Below the pieces are notes generated by a model. The model worked only from the letters and a program-made list of their open reading frames with translations, made no database searches and had not been told where the DNA came from. Both the position numbers and the translations under genes were made by a program. From Isoetes taiwanensis (Eukaryota; Streptophyta; Lycopodiopsida; Isoetales; Isoetaceae): a DNA stretch of 64,000 nt. Shown in pieces: positions 44,696 to 55,209 of the stretch. Positions within the stretch are counted from its first letter, which is position 1, and each line of letters starts with the position of its first letter. Location of the stretch: contig JAJEKV010000047.1 in the NCBI GenBank assembly GCA_021234155.1, forward strand, positions 4,665,637 to 4,729,636, in the 5' to 3' direction.

Positions 44696-46219
44696 CTAGT
44701 CTTGAAATCGCCGGTAAGACGGGTTGTCCTCAAGGAACTTCTTAACTTGGGCCGTTCCTACCGAATGACCCAAGTTCCTGAAGACGCTTGCTGACGAGCC
44801 GCCCTGCAAGGCTCTCGCCAAGTCTTCCACTCTGTGGTCGGATGTGAGAGCCGCGGCCACCGCTAATCTCGCCTGACGTCGTTGAGGTATGGCGAAGTCG
44901 AAGAGGTCGAGTGCCATTGCCCTCTTGACTAGGACAACATAGTCGACATTTGCTGCTATTCGAGCATGCCTGCCGAAGCCTGAGAGTGCAATCAGCATGA
45001 ACACTCCTTCCTCGCCCCTGGGGCTGAATTTGCGGTGTACTACTGCTATTCTCCCATCTAGCAGCAGTGGCAGGTAGTACCTGAGCGACCTGTCATTGTG
45101 CGTCGCGGATGATTCCCCACTTGATTGGCCTCCAGCTCTGTGCCGTCCGGCGTATTCGTCGACCTCTATCTCCGTCAGCTCCCGGTAATCTTCAATTGTG
45201 GAGTCGACTCTCCTGAGGTCAATTCCTGCTCCTCTTGTTGGAGGTGGTGTTGAAGGACTCGGCATCAGGATGCTAGTGGTCTTGCCTCTGATCCCCAACC
45301 GTTCCTGAATGGCGAGGAACTCTTCTTCAGATGGCAGGTCCCCGGTCTCCATGACCTGCCTTATGCTGCTGTATGCTTGGATGTCGGAAGTCGCTTCCCC
45401 TGTGTAGGTGTCGGCCTCTCTGACTTGAAGCGGGAAGTCTGAGACTCCCCGGACGATGAAGTCGTCCATGTCGGTCTGCCGCAGTTGGTGGAGCAGTTCG
45501 TCCAATCTGAGCTCCCTCTCCCTGCATTCGGGGAGGTTCTGGATGTCGCTGAGGAGTAGATACTCCTCTCCATTGATGATGATGGGGGCTAGGCTTGTGA
45601 TGCCTAGCCCGAGTGGGGGAGCAACTCTGATGTTCTGCCGGCTCTGCTCGAAGTTGATCAGCTCCTGCTTAGCTTGGCGCCGTTCTTCGTCTGAGTCGAG
45701 CTCCGTGTACTCCTCGTCGTCCGACTCCTCTTCTTCTTCCCTTGCTTCTTGTTCCTGCTGATACTGCAAAAGCATCTGCTCTTCAGCTTGGGCTGCTATG
45801 GGGTCCACCTCCATCGGAGGGATAGAGGTTGCCCCCCATGGGTTTTCGGCGCGATGGGTTAAGAACATAGCTAGGGCGGCGGTGTAAGAGAAATACTTGG
45901 TTCTGTTGGCTGTCAGGACCATGTAGTCTGGCAGCCTTTGTGCCTTGTTAGTTAGGTACTTGGCGATGTTGGGGACATCGCCCAAGGCTGCTTGAAGGGA
46001 TGGCCGGGGAACGAAATATCCTATGCAAGGGGGAACCTGAACAAGGGAGGGTCCTACCCTAGCTTGAAACTCTGCTAGCACTTGCCTATATGCTGGGGTT
46101 GCATTTAGCGTGGCTTGGATATCAATTTCTTTCCCAAAGACTTGGAAGATGTCGTCGACATCCGCCTCGGCAGCATGGGCACTGGCGCTGTACCATCGCC
46201 TGAAGTCAGCAGTGGCCAT
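44696..46219 (-). CDS. ORF A of family 1, intact, unknown function
   Basis: 507 residues from the ATG at 46219 (MATADFRRWYSASAHAAEAD). This start is chosen because the decayed plus copy starts at the same Met and a TATA box lies 114 bp upstream. No signal peptide or membrane segment. The N-terminal third is mixed (IGYFVPRPSLQAALGD, NIAKYLTNKAQRLPDYM). Next comes a coiled-coil-like, acidic tract (QQEQEAREEEEESDDEEYTE, residues ~150-180). A conserved block GLGITSLAPIIINGEEYLLL follows near residue 205. The C-terminal ~150 residues are Leu/Ala/Arg-rich (GVFMLIALSGFGRHARIAAN, LVKRAMALDLFDFAIPQRRQ). Relatives occur at 2374-3920 and, more distantly, 31206-31863. The acidic tract beside an H3-like gene invites comparison with histone chaperones, but no family is recognised. 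It might also be structural. Confidence 0.8.
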   Translation of the reverse strand: MATADFRRWYSASAHAAEADVDDIFQVFGKEIDIQATLNATPAYRQVLAEFQARVGPSLVQVPPCIGYFVPRPSLQAALGDVPNIAKYLTNKAQRLPDYMVLTANRTKYFSYTAALAMFLTHRAENPWGATSIPPMEVDPIAAQAEEQMLLQYQQEQEAREEEEESDDEEYTELDSDEERRQAKQELINFEQSRQNIRVAPPLGLGITSLAPIIINGEEYLLLSDIQNLPECRERELRLDELLHQLRQTDMDDFIVRGVSDFPLQVREADTYTGEATSDIQAYSSIRQVMETGDLPSEEEFLAIQERLGIRGKTTSILMPSPSTPPPTRGAGIDLRRVDSTIEDYRELTEIEVDEYAGRHRAGGQSSGESSATHNDRSLRYYLPLLLDGRIAVVHRKFSPRGEEGVFMLIALSGFGRHARIAANVDYVVLVKRAMALDLFDFAIPQRRQARLAVAAALTSDHRVEDLARALQGGSSASVFRNLGHSVGTAQVKKFLEDNPSYRRFQD

Positions 46220-46333
46220 TGATCTAGCGAAGAAGGGAGTAACAGACGGATGCAGAAGCACCTCAGGGAGCTGGAAAATCGCCTAAGCAGTGGAGAGCAA
46301 ACTTGCAGGGTGCTAAATGAGAAATGGGGGACT

Positions 46334-46341
46334 TATTTATA
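46334..46341 (-). promoter_or_regulatory. TATA box of ORF A (minus copy)
   Basis: TATAAATA on the minus strand, 114 bp before the ATG at 46219. It matches the plus copy at 2252-2259 in sequence and spacing. Confidence 0.65.
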
Positions 46342-46521
46342 GAAAAGGGGAAAACCCTAATTTTTGGATGACCTAGAATTTACTGAGATTAGGTGATTCT
46401 GATCTATTAAAGGGTGCAATTGCGAGTTTGAAGACTACTTCTAGGGTTTGAGCATGCTAAGGACAACTAATGAACCTATTGTAACCACTTGGAGATCATT
46501 TGGTGAAGAAAATGGTATGAG

Positions 46522-46588
46522 GTCTCACACGTTGCGCCCAGACCGATAATGAAAAGTTCATTTTCTGTCCTGGCGCGACGTGTGAGAC
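46522..46588 (-). repeat. Palindrome HP4 upstream of ORF A
   Basis: GTCTCACACG pairs with CGTGTGAGAC, extended inward by TGCGCC with GGCGCG. The centre carries AATGA/TCATT. It stands 181 bp from the ORF A TATA box. The bases on its right match the flank of HP3. Confidence 0.85.
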
Positions 46589-46720
46589 ATGGGTTCTAAA
46601 TGGGCTAAACTTAACCAATTTGGGTAATCTAAGGCTGTAATTCTACTAAACTCGCCGAGTTAGGTGGAATTGACCCCTTATTTGGTCGATTTGGAGCAGT
46701 TTTGGGCATTTTTGGGCATG

Positions 46721-46725
46721 GTCTC
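46721..46725 (+). repeat. Left target duplication GTCTC of the Tat-like element
   Basis: GTCTC here is repeated at 57666-57670 directly after the 3' LTR. The host sequence rejoins exactly across the element when compared with the plus copy near 1882. Confidence 0.95.
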
Positions 46726-49187
46726 TGTTGCCCATTTCTGGCAACATGGACTAGCATCTATTATCAAAAACTTTTGTTTCATCTATATTTCCTCTAAGGA
46801 AAAGTTTCAGGCTATTGTGATCGCATTAGAGTTTGGAAGACATTTGACCAAGTTTGGAAGGCATTGGGGATCTCCTTTTATAGCCTAATCTTTTCCTTGA
46901 GGTAAAACACCTTTTAGACACATTCCCATTTGTTTAACATTTTCCTTTGATTTGAAGACCAGGCAAAGGCTATAGCAAGATTATCAAGGAAGCACAAGAT
47001 GTTTTACCAAAGCTCAACCTTATGAAGCTTGCTTGAGTTTCATTAGTAGTTTGAAGTCACACACATAAGGATGCCATCTTGGAAATGAAACGTGCTCTTA
47101 TTCTAGCCTTGAAGTTTGGAAGACCCTTATAGAAGTTTGGAAGACCCTTAGGCTTTGAGCAAACGTGTCTTCACTATGAGGTATGATTTGAGCATTAGAG
47201 ACAATCTGAGATGAAATCAAGTGCTCTGAGAGGTACCCATCTTGTCTTCATTCCATATCCACCTTTTTTATGTCCTATGAACCTTTTTATAACCTTTCTT
47301 TCACCATTTTTTCCACTTTTGAGACCTTTTCCCATCATTTCACTACCCATTTTTTATTTGATCCTACCTTCAATTGAGAATTGCCCCCTAATGATCTTGA
47401 AAAACTTCAAAGGCAAGAAAACTCTTTTTTTTCATTCTCATTTCATCTTCCTAAACCCTAGTATAGCCTGTTTACACCCTTTTCCCATCCTATTCCCATG
47501 ACTTTTCACCATCCCTATGTTGCAATATTCATTGACCATGGGTCAAAATGGACAAAAATTCAAATGTTTCAGGTTTGACCGAAAACCTTCTAGATGGAAA
47601 GCTTGGCAAAAAGAGCTAACTTGGCCTTTTTAAATTTGAAAAAACCCTTGGGAAGGCCTGCAAAATTGGATTCTTGGGATGCAAAAAAAAAAAAATAAAA
47701 ACCTATTCTAGCCTATCTACCCCTGTCTATTTTCAAAAGATAGTTCCGTGTCACCCCCAATTTTTCCACGGGCGTTAGGGCGTGGGGGCCGATTACACGA
47801 TTTGGGTGTCCCTCTGCGTGGCACGTAAATTTAATAGTGGGGTCAACACTATTCCTTATATCGTAAGGTGCCCGACTCGTTTTTGCCACGTGGGATATAT
47901 CACATTCGAAAATTTTTGACGAACCCTAGAAAATAGGGAAGCTGCTAAATTCGGCCAATTCGTGCCATAATTTGATTGAATCCCGCCAATTTTCTCCCGA
48001 GATCAACTCCTGAACCTTTTCCGAGACCTTGGGGACCCTCTGTGGCACTTGATCCGTGAGAAATTGCTCAAATTTGGCCTTAAATCACTCGGCCGAGCTA
48101 GTTTTGTGGGAAGAACAGTTCTTAAACCAGCATTACAGATCAAATCAAATCGGGACGCCCCTCGAGAGATAGACCTCTCGCGGATCTTGGCGCACTGCTA
48201 TTATCTTGATCTGCTCTACTCAGATTTTGCTCTGTTCTGCTCGAAATTGAATGATCTGTCCCGGTGTGACTAGTTCGACATTGAGGCACTTCAGTTACAA
48301 CTCAAATAATCATTTCATTTAGCTTCATTGGTAGATCTGAGATTCTCTAGAGGCTCAGACAGACCTGGAATTCGCCCTCAAGCACTATTATATTCTAAGC
48401 TTTGGTAATGCCCGGTTGATACTATTAAATTTTTGTATTACATTATTATATTATGATAATGCATAGTCTTTGCCTAGAAAATTATTGTCATCATTATACA
48501 TTCATCTTTGGTAATTCTGCATTGTTCTTTTAAAGCTAAAACTAAAAAAGCTAAGCCAAAAATATTTATTCCAAGTTATATTCTCTGTAGGAAGTTGCAT
48601 TCCATCTTCACAAAAATATTAGAAACCTATACATTCAAAGAAAACATATAAAAGAACTTCTCTTCCATGACTGTTACAGTGGTTATGCTTTTCTCGAGGC
48701 TTTGGCTACTTACAGAGAAAAACTAAAATATCTTTTGCTATTTAAACCCTATGCACGTGATCTAGGGGCTATTCTGAAGTTGCCTGCACAGATCCCAACT
48801 CAAAATTCCTTATCAAGCTCCATCTGCAAAATTTGGCTCTGTTTTTGGCACCGGCCAACTTTTTGACCCGACTTTGACCTAGATTTTCTCAGCCTTCCCC
48901 TATTCAAATCAAGTCAAATCTTCACCATCAGTTTCCCCTGCTTGTTGATCATCTATACCACCAATCACATCTCGAAAATCTCACAAGGTGTGTCTGCAAA
49001 ACCAATTTTTGCTCTGACAGTTTTTTCAGTTTCAGGGACTCTAGTGATTTTGAAGAAACCATTATTTCAAAATGATTTTTCTCGCTTCATATGTTGAGGA
49101 TTGATCACCCTAAGTGATCTGGAGGTCCTAACCAATTTGTTTGAGCTCCCTTGAGGTTAGACTAAAATTCCAGGTTTTAGGCTAACA
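46726..49187 (+). repeat. 5' LTR of the Tat-like element (2462 bp)
   Basis: It begins with the palindrome TGTTGCC...GGCAACA and ends GGCTAACA. It matches 55210-57665 over its length. A/T-rich parts are nearly identical, while CpG-rich blocks (near 47760-47830, 48160-48190, 48340-48380) differ. Confidence 0.93.
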
Positions 49188-49190
49188 TTT

Positions 49191-49209
49191 TGGAGGTCCT
49201 ACCGAGATT
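49191..49209 (+). promoter_or_regulatory. Primer binding site, tRNA-Gln-like
   Basis: TGGAGGTCCTACCGAGATT starts three bases after the LTR. As I recall plant tRNA-Gln, its 3' end would pair at all but one or two of these bases. Confidence 0.6.
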
Positions 49210-49310
49210 TTCACCTGGAAGTTGAACTCCATGGCACCAAGAAAGACTGGCTGAGCTCACGCTGAAAGCAACCTGAGGTAACAGGTCAACCAGATCTAGT
49301 AGGGGTAAGC

Positions 49311-50400
49311 ATGAAAGTGGCTACCAGTTCCACAGCAAATGTTACCAATGTTTCTGCTTTGCCTTTTCCTCCACAAGCTCCTTACCAATTTGAGCTCACT
49401 ATACCTGTTTCTTCCCCTTGTTATGATTCTTCCATGAATGCTAACCATTTCTTGAAAAATTTTGAAGAATATTATGAGGAGCATGGAAAGAAGAAAGGTA
49501 CCAGTGTTCTTTGAGTTTATCAAATGCATGAAAGGTGATGAGGCCAGATCCTGGTTGGATTTCGAACTGTCAATAGGTACTAAGTGGGATGAATTGGAAC
49601 AAAGGTTTCTGTCAAGGTTTGGTAAGACTACTTCACCCCAGGATCTTGTTTTTGAGCTCAATTCCTTTTCTATTAAATCTGGTGAAAGTGTGAAACAGTA
49701 TGTGGAAAGATTTAAACTCTTATTTGCTGGTGTGTAATAGGAACCATGTTTCCCACCCAACTTTGCATCTGGTTGCTTCCTTTATCAGAGGTTTGATGTC
49801 CAGGCCTAAGATTTATAGAAAGTTATTAAAACTTCAAAAGTTTGGTGAGCTAGATTCAATCCATAAGACATTTGTAAAGGCTGTAGATTTAGTAGAAATG
49901 CTAAGCTATTTGCCTGATGAAGAAGTCAGAGATCCATTCTACCCTCCTCATCATGATACTGAGCACGAGTTACATTATGCTAATGCTGCCCCTGTGTATG
50001 CAGTTTAGAAGGAAAAGAAAAAGCCAAAAGCTGAAGAGCTAGACCCTCAGGTTTTAGAAGTGAAATCTGAGATAAGTAAGGTGTCTGAAGCTCTTTTAGA
50101 AGTTACCAAACAACTCATGGAGTTAAAAAGTAGTAATAATGCTCTTTCTTCTAGCTCTGCCATACCTGAATGCACAAACTGTGGTAAACCCTATCATAGG
50201 GCTGAAAATTGCTTTGCAAGATCTTGTCCTAAATGCCACAAAAGGGGCCATTTTAGTAGAGAATGTCCTGTTTGTTCTTTTTGCAAAGAGATAGGTCATG
50301 AAGAGAAGTTCTGCAGTGTCAAGAATTACCTTGCAAAGCAAGAAAAAGGTAAACAGGTGTCCAATGTTAGTTTTATTGAGACTTGTGCAGAAGAACAAGA
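49311..50400 (+). pseudogene. gag: Gag of the Tat-like element, frameshifted
   Basis: ATG at 49311. The gag core spans two frames: NANHFLKNFEEYYEEHG, then KGDEARSWLDFEL, WDELEQRFLSRFG and GESVKQYVERFKLLF, the retrotransposon gag pattern. The phase changes near 49490 and 49730, and a TAG stands at 50006-50008. Three zinc knuckles follow (CTNCGKPYHRAENC, CPKCHKRGHFSREC, CSFCKEIGHEEKFC) at about 50170-50325, continuing directly into the protease frame. The frame breaks make this copy unable to produce whole gag. Confidence 0.88.
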
Positions 50401-51115
50401 AGAACAAGATGTTATGGTTGTGCAAACACGTGCTAGGCTCCATTCAGGTACATCTGCAAGTTCTGTCCCATCAATTGTAGCTCCTAAGGTAACATTTCAG
50501 CCAAATCCTCAGGATATAGCTCCTCCCCCTGTTCAAAGGTATAAACAGAAAGATTCTGAGCTTGATGAATTTGAATTACTTATGAAAAACTCCAAGGTTA
50601 CTGTAGACTTACTAACTTTATTAAGGATTGCACCATCATATAGGGAAAAGCTTATCAAGAATACCCAAAATGTTGAAGAAATTGCTGCAGAAACTTGCAA
50701 CAACATTTCTGTAGCCTTACCTGAGCACACTGAAGATCCGAGTGCTTTTATTTGTAGTGCTACTATAGGTACCTCCCATTTAGATAAGGTTTTGTTGGAT
50801 GGAGGTTCCTCCCTAAATGTCATGCCTTATCATGTTATGAAAACACTGAATCTCAAAGTAGAAGACAACACTTCTATTGTTCTAAAATCCTTTTCCAATG
50901 CTAAGGTAGTACCAAAGGGAGTGGTGAGAAATGTGTCTGTTAATACAGGGGGAATCATTGTCTTAGCTACATTTGTGGTTGTTGATTTTGAGAATGTTAA
51001 CCATGCTAACATCTATGATTTATTATTGGGAAGAAGGTGGATGAAAATAGTAGATGCTAGGCCTATATGGTCTGAAGGTATTTGCACTATTTTCAAATGG
51101 AGCAACTTCCATTAA
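50401..51115 (+). CDS. Aspartic protease region of the Tat-like element
   Basis: Continuing from the zinc knuckles in one open frame (50060-51115), the segment has FICSATIGTSHLDKVLLDGG with SSLNVMPYHVM and NIYDLLLGRRWM. LLDGGSSLN is the catalytic Asp motif in the D-G-G form seen in some Tat/Athila elements. The frame ends with TAA at 51113-51115, and the next domain is in another phase that overlaps from 51054. Confidence 0.85.
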
Positions 51116-51680
51116 ACTGGTAAACCAAACTGACCCTTCTGCTAACATTAGATTCATAGATGTGGATATTTTGCAGGAAGAAGAGTTAGGAGTTTACAGT
51201 TTAGGTCTAGATGTTGATATAAATGCAGAAGTTATCAACTTTGCTCATGTAGAGTTCCCTGATCCAAAAGAAAACAAGGCCTACCTTTGGTTTGATGGAG
51301 GTATGTCTAAAAAATTAGGGATTGCTTCTTCTGCTGCTATTCTGAAGGGTGCAGATCTTAAGCTGATGACTAAAATAGGGAGAATTCATCCTAATATTTC
51401 TTCTAATGCAGCAGAATATAGGGCCCTCATTGCAGGCCTACAGGAAGCAAGGTTCATGAATATTTCCCATATTGTTATCTATGGAGACTCACAACTTGTT
51501 TGCAAACAGATTTTGGGAGAATACCAAACAAAACATCAAGATATGGAGGATCTGAACACACAAGCTCGAGAATTGCTAACTTTTTTTGATCATTGAGAAA
51601 TTTATCATATTCCAAGGTCCAAAAACTTTGAGGCTGATTCTTTGTGCAGGAAAACACTCTTAGAGCATCTCTCTGAGGGA
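51054..51680 (+). pseudogene. Archaeal-type RNase H placed between protease and RT
   Basis: The frame encodes AYLWFDGGMSKKLG, SNAAEYRALIAGLQEA, HIVIYGDSQLVCKQILGEYQ and, after a TGA at 51594-51596, IPRSKNFEADSLCRK. These are the D, E, D and C-terminal D motifs of a type I RNase H of the plant/archaeal kind. This class is established as a second RNase H in Tat elements, commonly placed after the RT and its own RNase H. Here it precedes the RT in the same phase as the RT frame. Only the TGA interrupts it. It would remove RNA from RNA:DNA hybrids during reverse transcription. Confidence 0.85.
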
Positions 51681-53120
51681 GCTATCAAGGAAGATGTCCT
51701 AGATGAAGATGAACTCTCTCAGTTTCATCCTATCTTGACCATCAACCTAGCACAAGAGGAATCACACAAAGAACTTGAAGTGCACAAAGGAGGTATGTCC
51801 AGGACTTTGCAAATGGGAGATCTATATGATGAAGATTGCAAAGGTAAAATGATTAAGTACTTTGAAGATTGGGTGGATGTTTTTGCATGGGAATATTCAG
51901 AATTGAAAGGGGTCGATAGGAGCATTTGTGAGTTTGAGATAAAAGTTCGTGAAGATACTAAACCTGTCATGCAGAGATTGAGAAGAATTAATTCCTCACT
52001 TTTAGATCTTATCAAGCAGGAATTATTCAAAATGCAGGAGTCAGGTTTGATAGTTGACATTGTGAACCCTTCTTGGGTTTCTTGTATTGTGCCAGTTCTA
52101 AAAAAGAATGGTTCTCTAAGAATATGTGTGGATTATAGAGATCTAAATAAAGCTACTGTTAAAGATTGTTACCCTTTGCCTTTTTTGGAAGAAATACTTT
52201 ATGCAGTGGCTGGCAAGTCTATGTACTCATTTTTGGATGGTTTCTCTGGTTTTAATCAGATTAGCATCAAAAAGGAAGATCAGCCAAAGACATCCTTCAT
52301 TACTCCATGGGGAACTTATGCAATGAAAAGGATGCCTTTTGGCTTAATGAATGCCCCTGCTACATTTCAGAGAGCTATGGATACTGTCTTTGCAAACATG
52401 ACTCCTGAGCAATTCAGAGTTTATCTTGATGATTTATGCTTAGGTACTGATACAAGTGATCATATTTCAGAGCTAACAAGGATATTTACATTGTGCAGAC
52501 AAACTGGAGTTAATCTAAACCCAAAGAAGTGCATCTTTTTGGCATCCAAAGGCCAGCTCTTAGGCCATGAGGTTTCTGCTAAAGGCCTTCAAGTAGCTGA
52601 AGAGAAGATCATAGCTTTAAAAAAGCTTCAAACACCCAGGACAATTAAAGAAGTCAAGGGATTTATGGGAATGACCTCTTTCTTAAGAGTGTATGTGCCT
52701 AATTTCTCTCACCTTATTAGTCCTATCTCTAAGTTGACTAGAGTAGGTCAAGTTAGTAAAAGAGAAAGCAAATATAGGTCTGTTGTTTGGACTGATGAGT
52801 GTGAAAAAGCTTTTTTGCAGATCATAGAGGCTATTTGCCATTCTACACTTTTAAAAACTCCAGACCTTTCATTACCATTTAAAGTTTACATAACTATCAC
52901 TAAAAAGGCTGCTGGAGTTGCCATTTTGCAGGATAGACACCCTATTGCTTTTGCAAGCAAACAATGGTCTCAAACTGAAGAGAAGTATGCTAAGATAGAA
53001 AGGAGTGTCTTTGCTCTCATCTTTTTGATAGAGAGACAGGGTCATCTTTACAAAAATCCCAAGCCACTATCTACATGCAGCAGTAACCCCATGTCCTTTT
53101 TTTGTATGGTAAGAAATTAG
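51642..53120 (+). CDS. Reverse transcriptase with worn native RNase H, Tat-like element
   Basis: RT motifs are VPVLKKNGSLRICVDYRDLN (about 52090-52150), YSFLDGFSGFNQISI, MKRMPFGLMNAPATF and FRVYLDDLCLGTD (catalytic YLDD, about 52420). VKGFMGMTSFLRVYVPNF leads to the connection. The native RNase H that follows reads FKVYITITKKAAGVAILQ and PLSTCSSNPMSFF, where the usual Asp of VYxDAS and of TDH are missing, while the KIERSVFAL helix remains. It has probably lost catalysis, as in retroviral tether domains. The frame stops at 53118-53120 and continues in another phase. Confidence 0.88.
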   Translation: MCRKTLLEHLSEGAIKEDVLDEDELSQFHPILTINLAQEESHKELEVHKGGMSRTLQMGDLYDEDCKGKMIKYFEDWVDVFAWEYSELKGVDRSICEFEIKVREDTKPVMQRLRRINSSLLDLIKQELFKMQESGLIVDIVNPSWVSCIVPVLKKNGSLRICVDYRDLNKATVKDCYPLPFLEEILYAVAGKSMYSFLDGFSGFNQISIKKEDQPKTSFITPWGTYAMKRMPFGLMNAPATFQRAMDTVFANMTPEQFRVYLDDLCLGTDTSDHISELTRIFTLCRQTGVNLNPKKCIFLASKGQLLGHEVSAKGLQVAEEKIIALKKLQTPRTIKEVKGFMGMTSFLRVYVPNFSHLISPISKLTRVGQVSKRESKYRSVVWTDECEKAFLQIIEAICHSTLLKTPDLSLPFKVYITITKKAAGVAILQDRHPIAFASKQWSQTEEKYAKIERSVFALIFLIERQGHLYKNPKPLSTCSSNPMSFFCMVRN

Positions 53121-54610
53121 AAAACCTAAGCTTCATAGGTGGGGCTTGTAGGCTTCAATCTTATGATTTAAAGGTAAAGGTTATTCATGTATTGAACAAC
53201 CCGAGTTTATACTTGCCTGCTGCCTACTTTGAACATGAGGAGTTGATACAAGAAGAAGAAATGACTAACCTTGTTGTAAATGAGCAGGACTTGTCAACTA
53301 TACCAGCTCAAGGTTGGCAACAACCTATTAGGAGGTTCCTTCAGTATCAGGAGATACCCTCTGAATTTTCAAAAAGCCAAGCTTACAAGTTTAAGTTAAA
53401 ATGTTTGACTTACTCCTTGGTTGGTGACATCTTGTGCAAGGTAAATAGGGATGGTGTACTCTTAAGATGTGTTGATGAAGATGAAGCTGCCCTGGTACTT
53501 GCTGAAAATCACAAAGGTGTTTGTGGTGGTCATTTTGCAGAGATTACAAACCGCCAAGAAAATATTGAGGTCTGGTTATTTCTGGCCTCATTTATTTAAA
53601 GATTGTTATGATATTATAAAGACTTGTCATCAATGCCAGATCTTTGGCAAAAGAATCTTGCATCCTGCTCCTCTTACAGGAATTGTCTCCCCTGGTCCAT
53701 TTCAAGTTTGGGGATTGGACTATGTTGGCCCTATCAATCCCCCATCCTCAGCCCAGCATGAATACATTGTTGTGGCTACAGATCTGTTCACTAAGTGGTC
53801 AGAAGCAGCACCTTTAAGGAAAGCAAATGCCCATACTACTCTCTGCTAGATTTTTGCATGAGAATATTTGCTCTAGGTTTGGCATTCCTTTAAAATTTTG
53901 ACTGATAGAGGCTCTACTTTTATTAATGAGGTTATTAATTTCCTTGTTTCAAGCCTCAAGATCAAGCATGTGAAAAGCTCAGCCTATTATCCTCAAGGAA
54001 ATGGCCAAGCTGAGTCTACTAACAAAGTGCTTAAGGGTATTTTGCAGAAAAAAACAGTTTGCCAAAACCAAAGGGATTGGCACTTGAAATTATATGATGC
54101 TCTTTGGGCTCATAGAATTACTTCTAAAGCAGACTACTAATGCCTCACCTTTCGGTTTAGTTTATGGAGTAGAGGTCTGTTATTATCGGTGAAAGTTAGA
54201 GATACCTTCTTTAAGGATGGCACTCAAGCTTGAGTTGGAGTTTTCTCAAGCCTTGAAGCAATGTGTATGAAGTTACGTTAAAATTAGATGAAGAAAGGTT
54301 TGTTGCAGAGAATTACAACTTGCTGAAGAAGGCTAAGAGTGCAGCAGCTTTCAAGGCTGCTCACAAACTACAAGACAAGTTTGCACCTATGGAATTAGTT
54401 TTAAAGTGGAATGCTGTAGATGAAGGAAAGCTTTCAAAGTTTGAAAATCCCTGGGAAGGTCCCTATCAGATTTTAGGAGATGCTGGCTGCTCATCTTATA
54501 GGTTGGCAGATCTTGGTACAGGATTAGAACTGCCAAATCCCATTAATATTCAACACCTTAAAAGATATTGGCCTCAGCATGCCTGCTTGAGCCTCTTCAC
54601 TTCTATATAA
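53121..54610 (+). pseudogene. Integrase of the Tat-like element, frameshifted
   Basis: Zinc region AENHKGVCGGHFAE with CHQCQIFGK (about 53500-53650). Core motifs are VWGLDYVGPI (first D), ILTDRGSTF (second D, about 53900) and QGNGQAESTNKVLKG (E, about 53995-54035). The C-terminal part has FAPMELVLKWNAVDEGKLSK, FENPWEGPYQI and NIQHLKRYWPQ, the usual GPY/F region, ending near 54610. Frames change near 53570, 53850 and 54140-54260. Confidence 0.88.
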
Positions 54611-55209
54611 GCATTTGTTCTAGCTTAGAATAGGTTAGTTTATAATTTCCAAGCTGAGGTTTTAATAATTCTTTTGATTAGCATATTTCCTTTGAGGTTT
54701 AATATTGTGTTTTTTCTGTTTAGCTGCAGGAATGTGACCACAAGGGATGAAGACTTTGATTATTACCTATTAATGGGCTCTATGTTGTCATGACAGGACC
54801 ATCTGTTAAAACATTTCATCTGTCTTCTAAACTGGCCTATTCTTCATAAGACCTTGCTTCTCCATTGGAGTTCTAGAGTGCTATCCATATATAATTTTCC
54901 ACATCTTGCTTGGCACTCATGCTAACCTTGATTTACTGTCATATGCAGGTTCATTCTTTTCTCCTCCATTTTCATCTGCCTATAAGTTGCTTTACATTCC
55001 ATTTCAGCCTTCTATCCTTTTATTTTCATTCCCTACAATGCTCTCGCACCACATTTCCACCATAGCAGAGTTCATCTCACACTCATACCACTCACTTCAT
55101 TACTCTACATCATTTCGTCACACCGCACCAAAAGATTTGAAGATCCTCGGCCTAAGTTTACATCTCATAGGGCCGAGGGGACCAGCCTATTCTTTCCTTT
55201 TTGAGGAGA
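54611..55209 (+). other. 3' untranslated region of the Tat-like element
   Basis: No coding motif. GGGCCGAGGGGA near 55170 and GAGGAGA directly before the 3' LTR are candidate polypurine sites. Confidence 0.6.

Noticed and set aside
44750-45000. A possible H2A-like fold in the C-terminal part of ORF A (FAIPQRRQARLAVAA followed by RALQGG)
   Set aside because: A short IP.R..LA and QGG pattern recalls H2A, but spacing to the preceding helices does not fit and the family 2 relative does not keep it. A structure search would decide.
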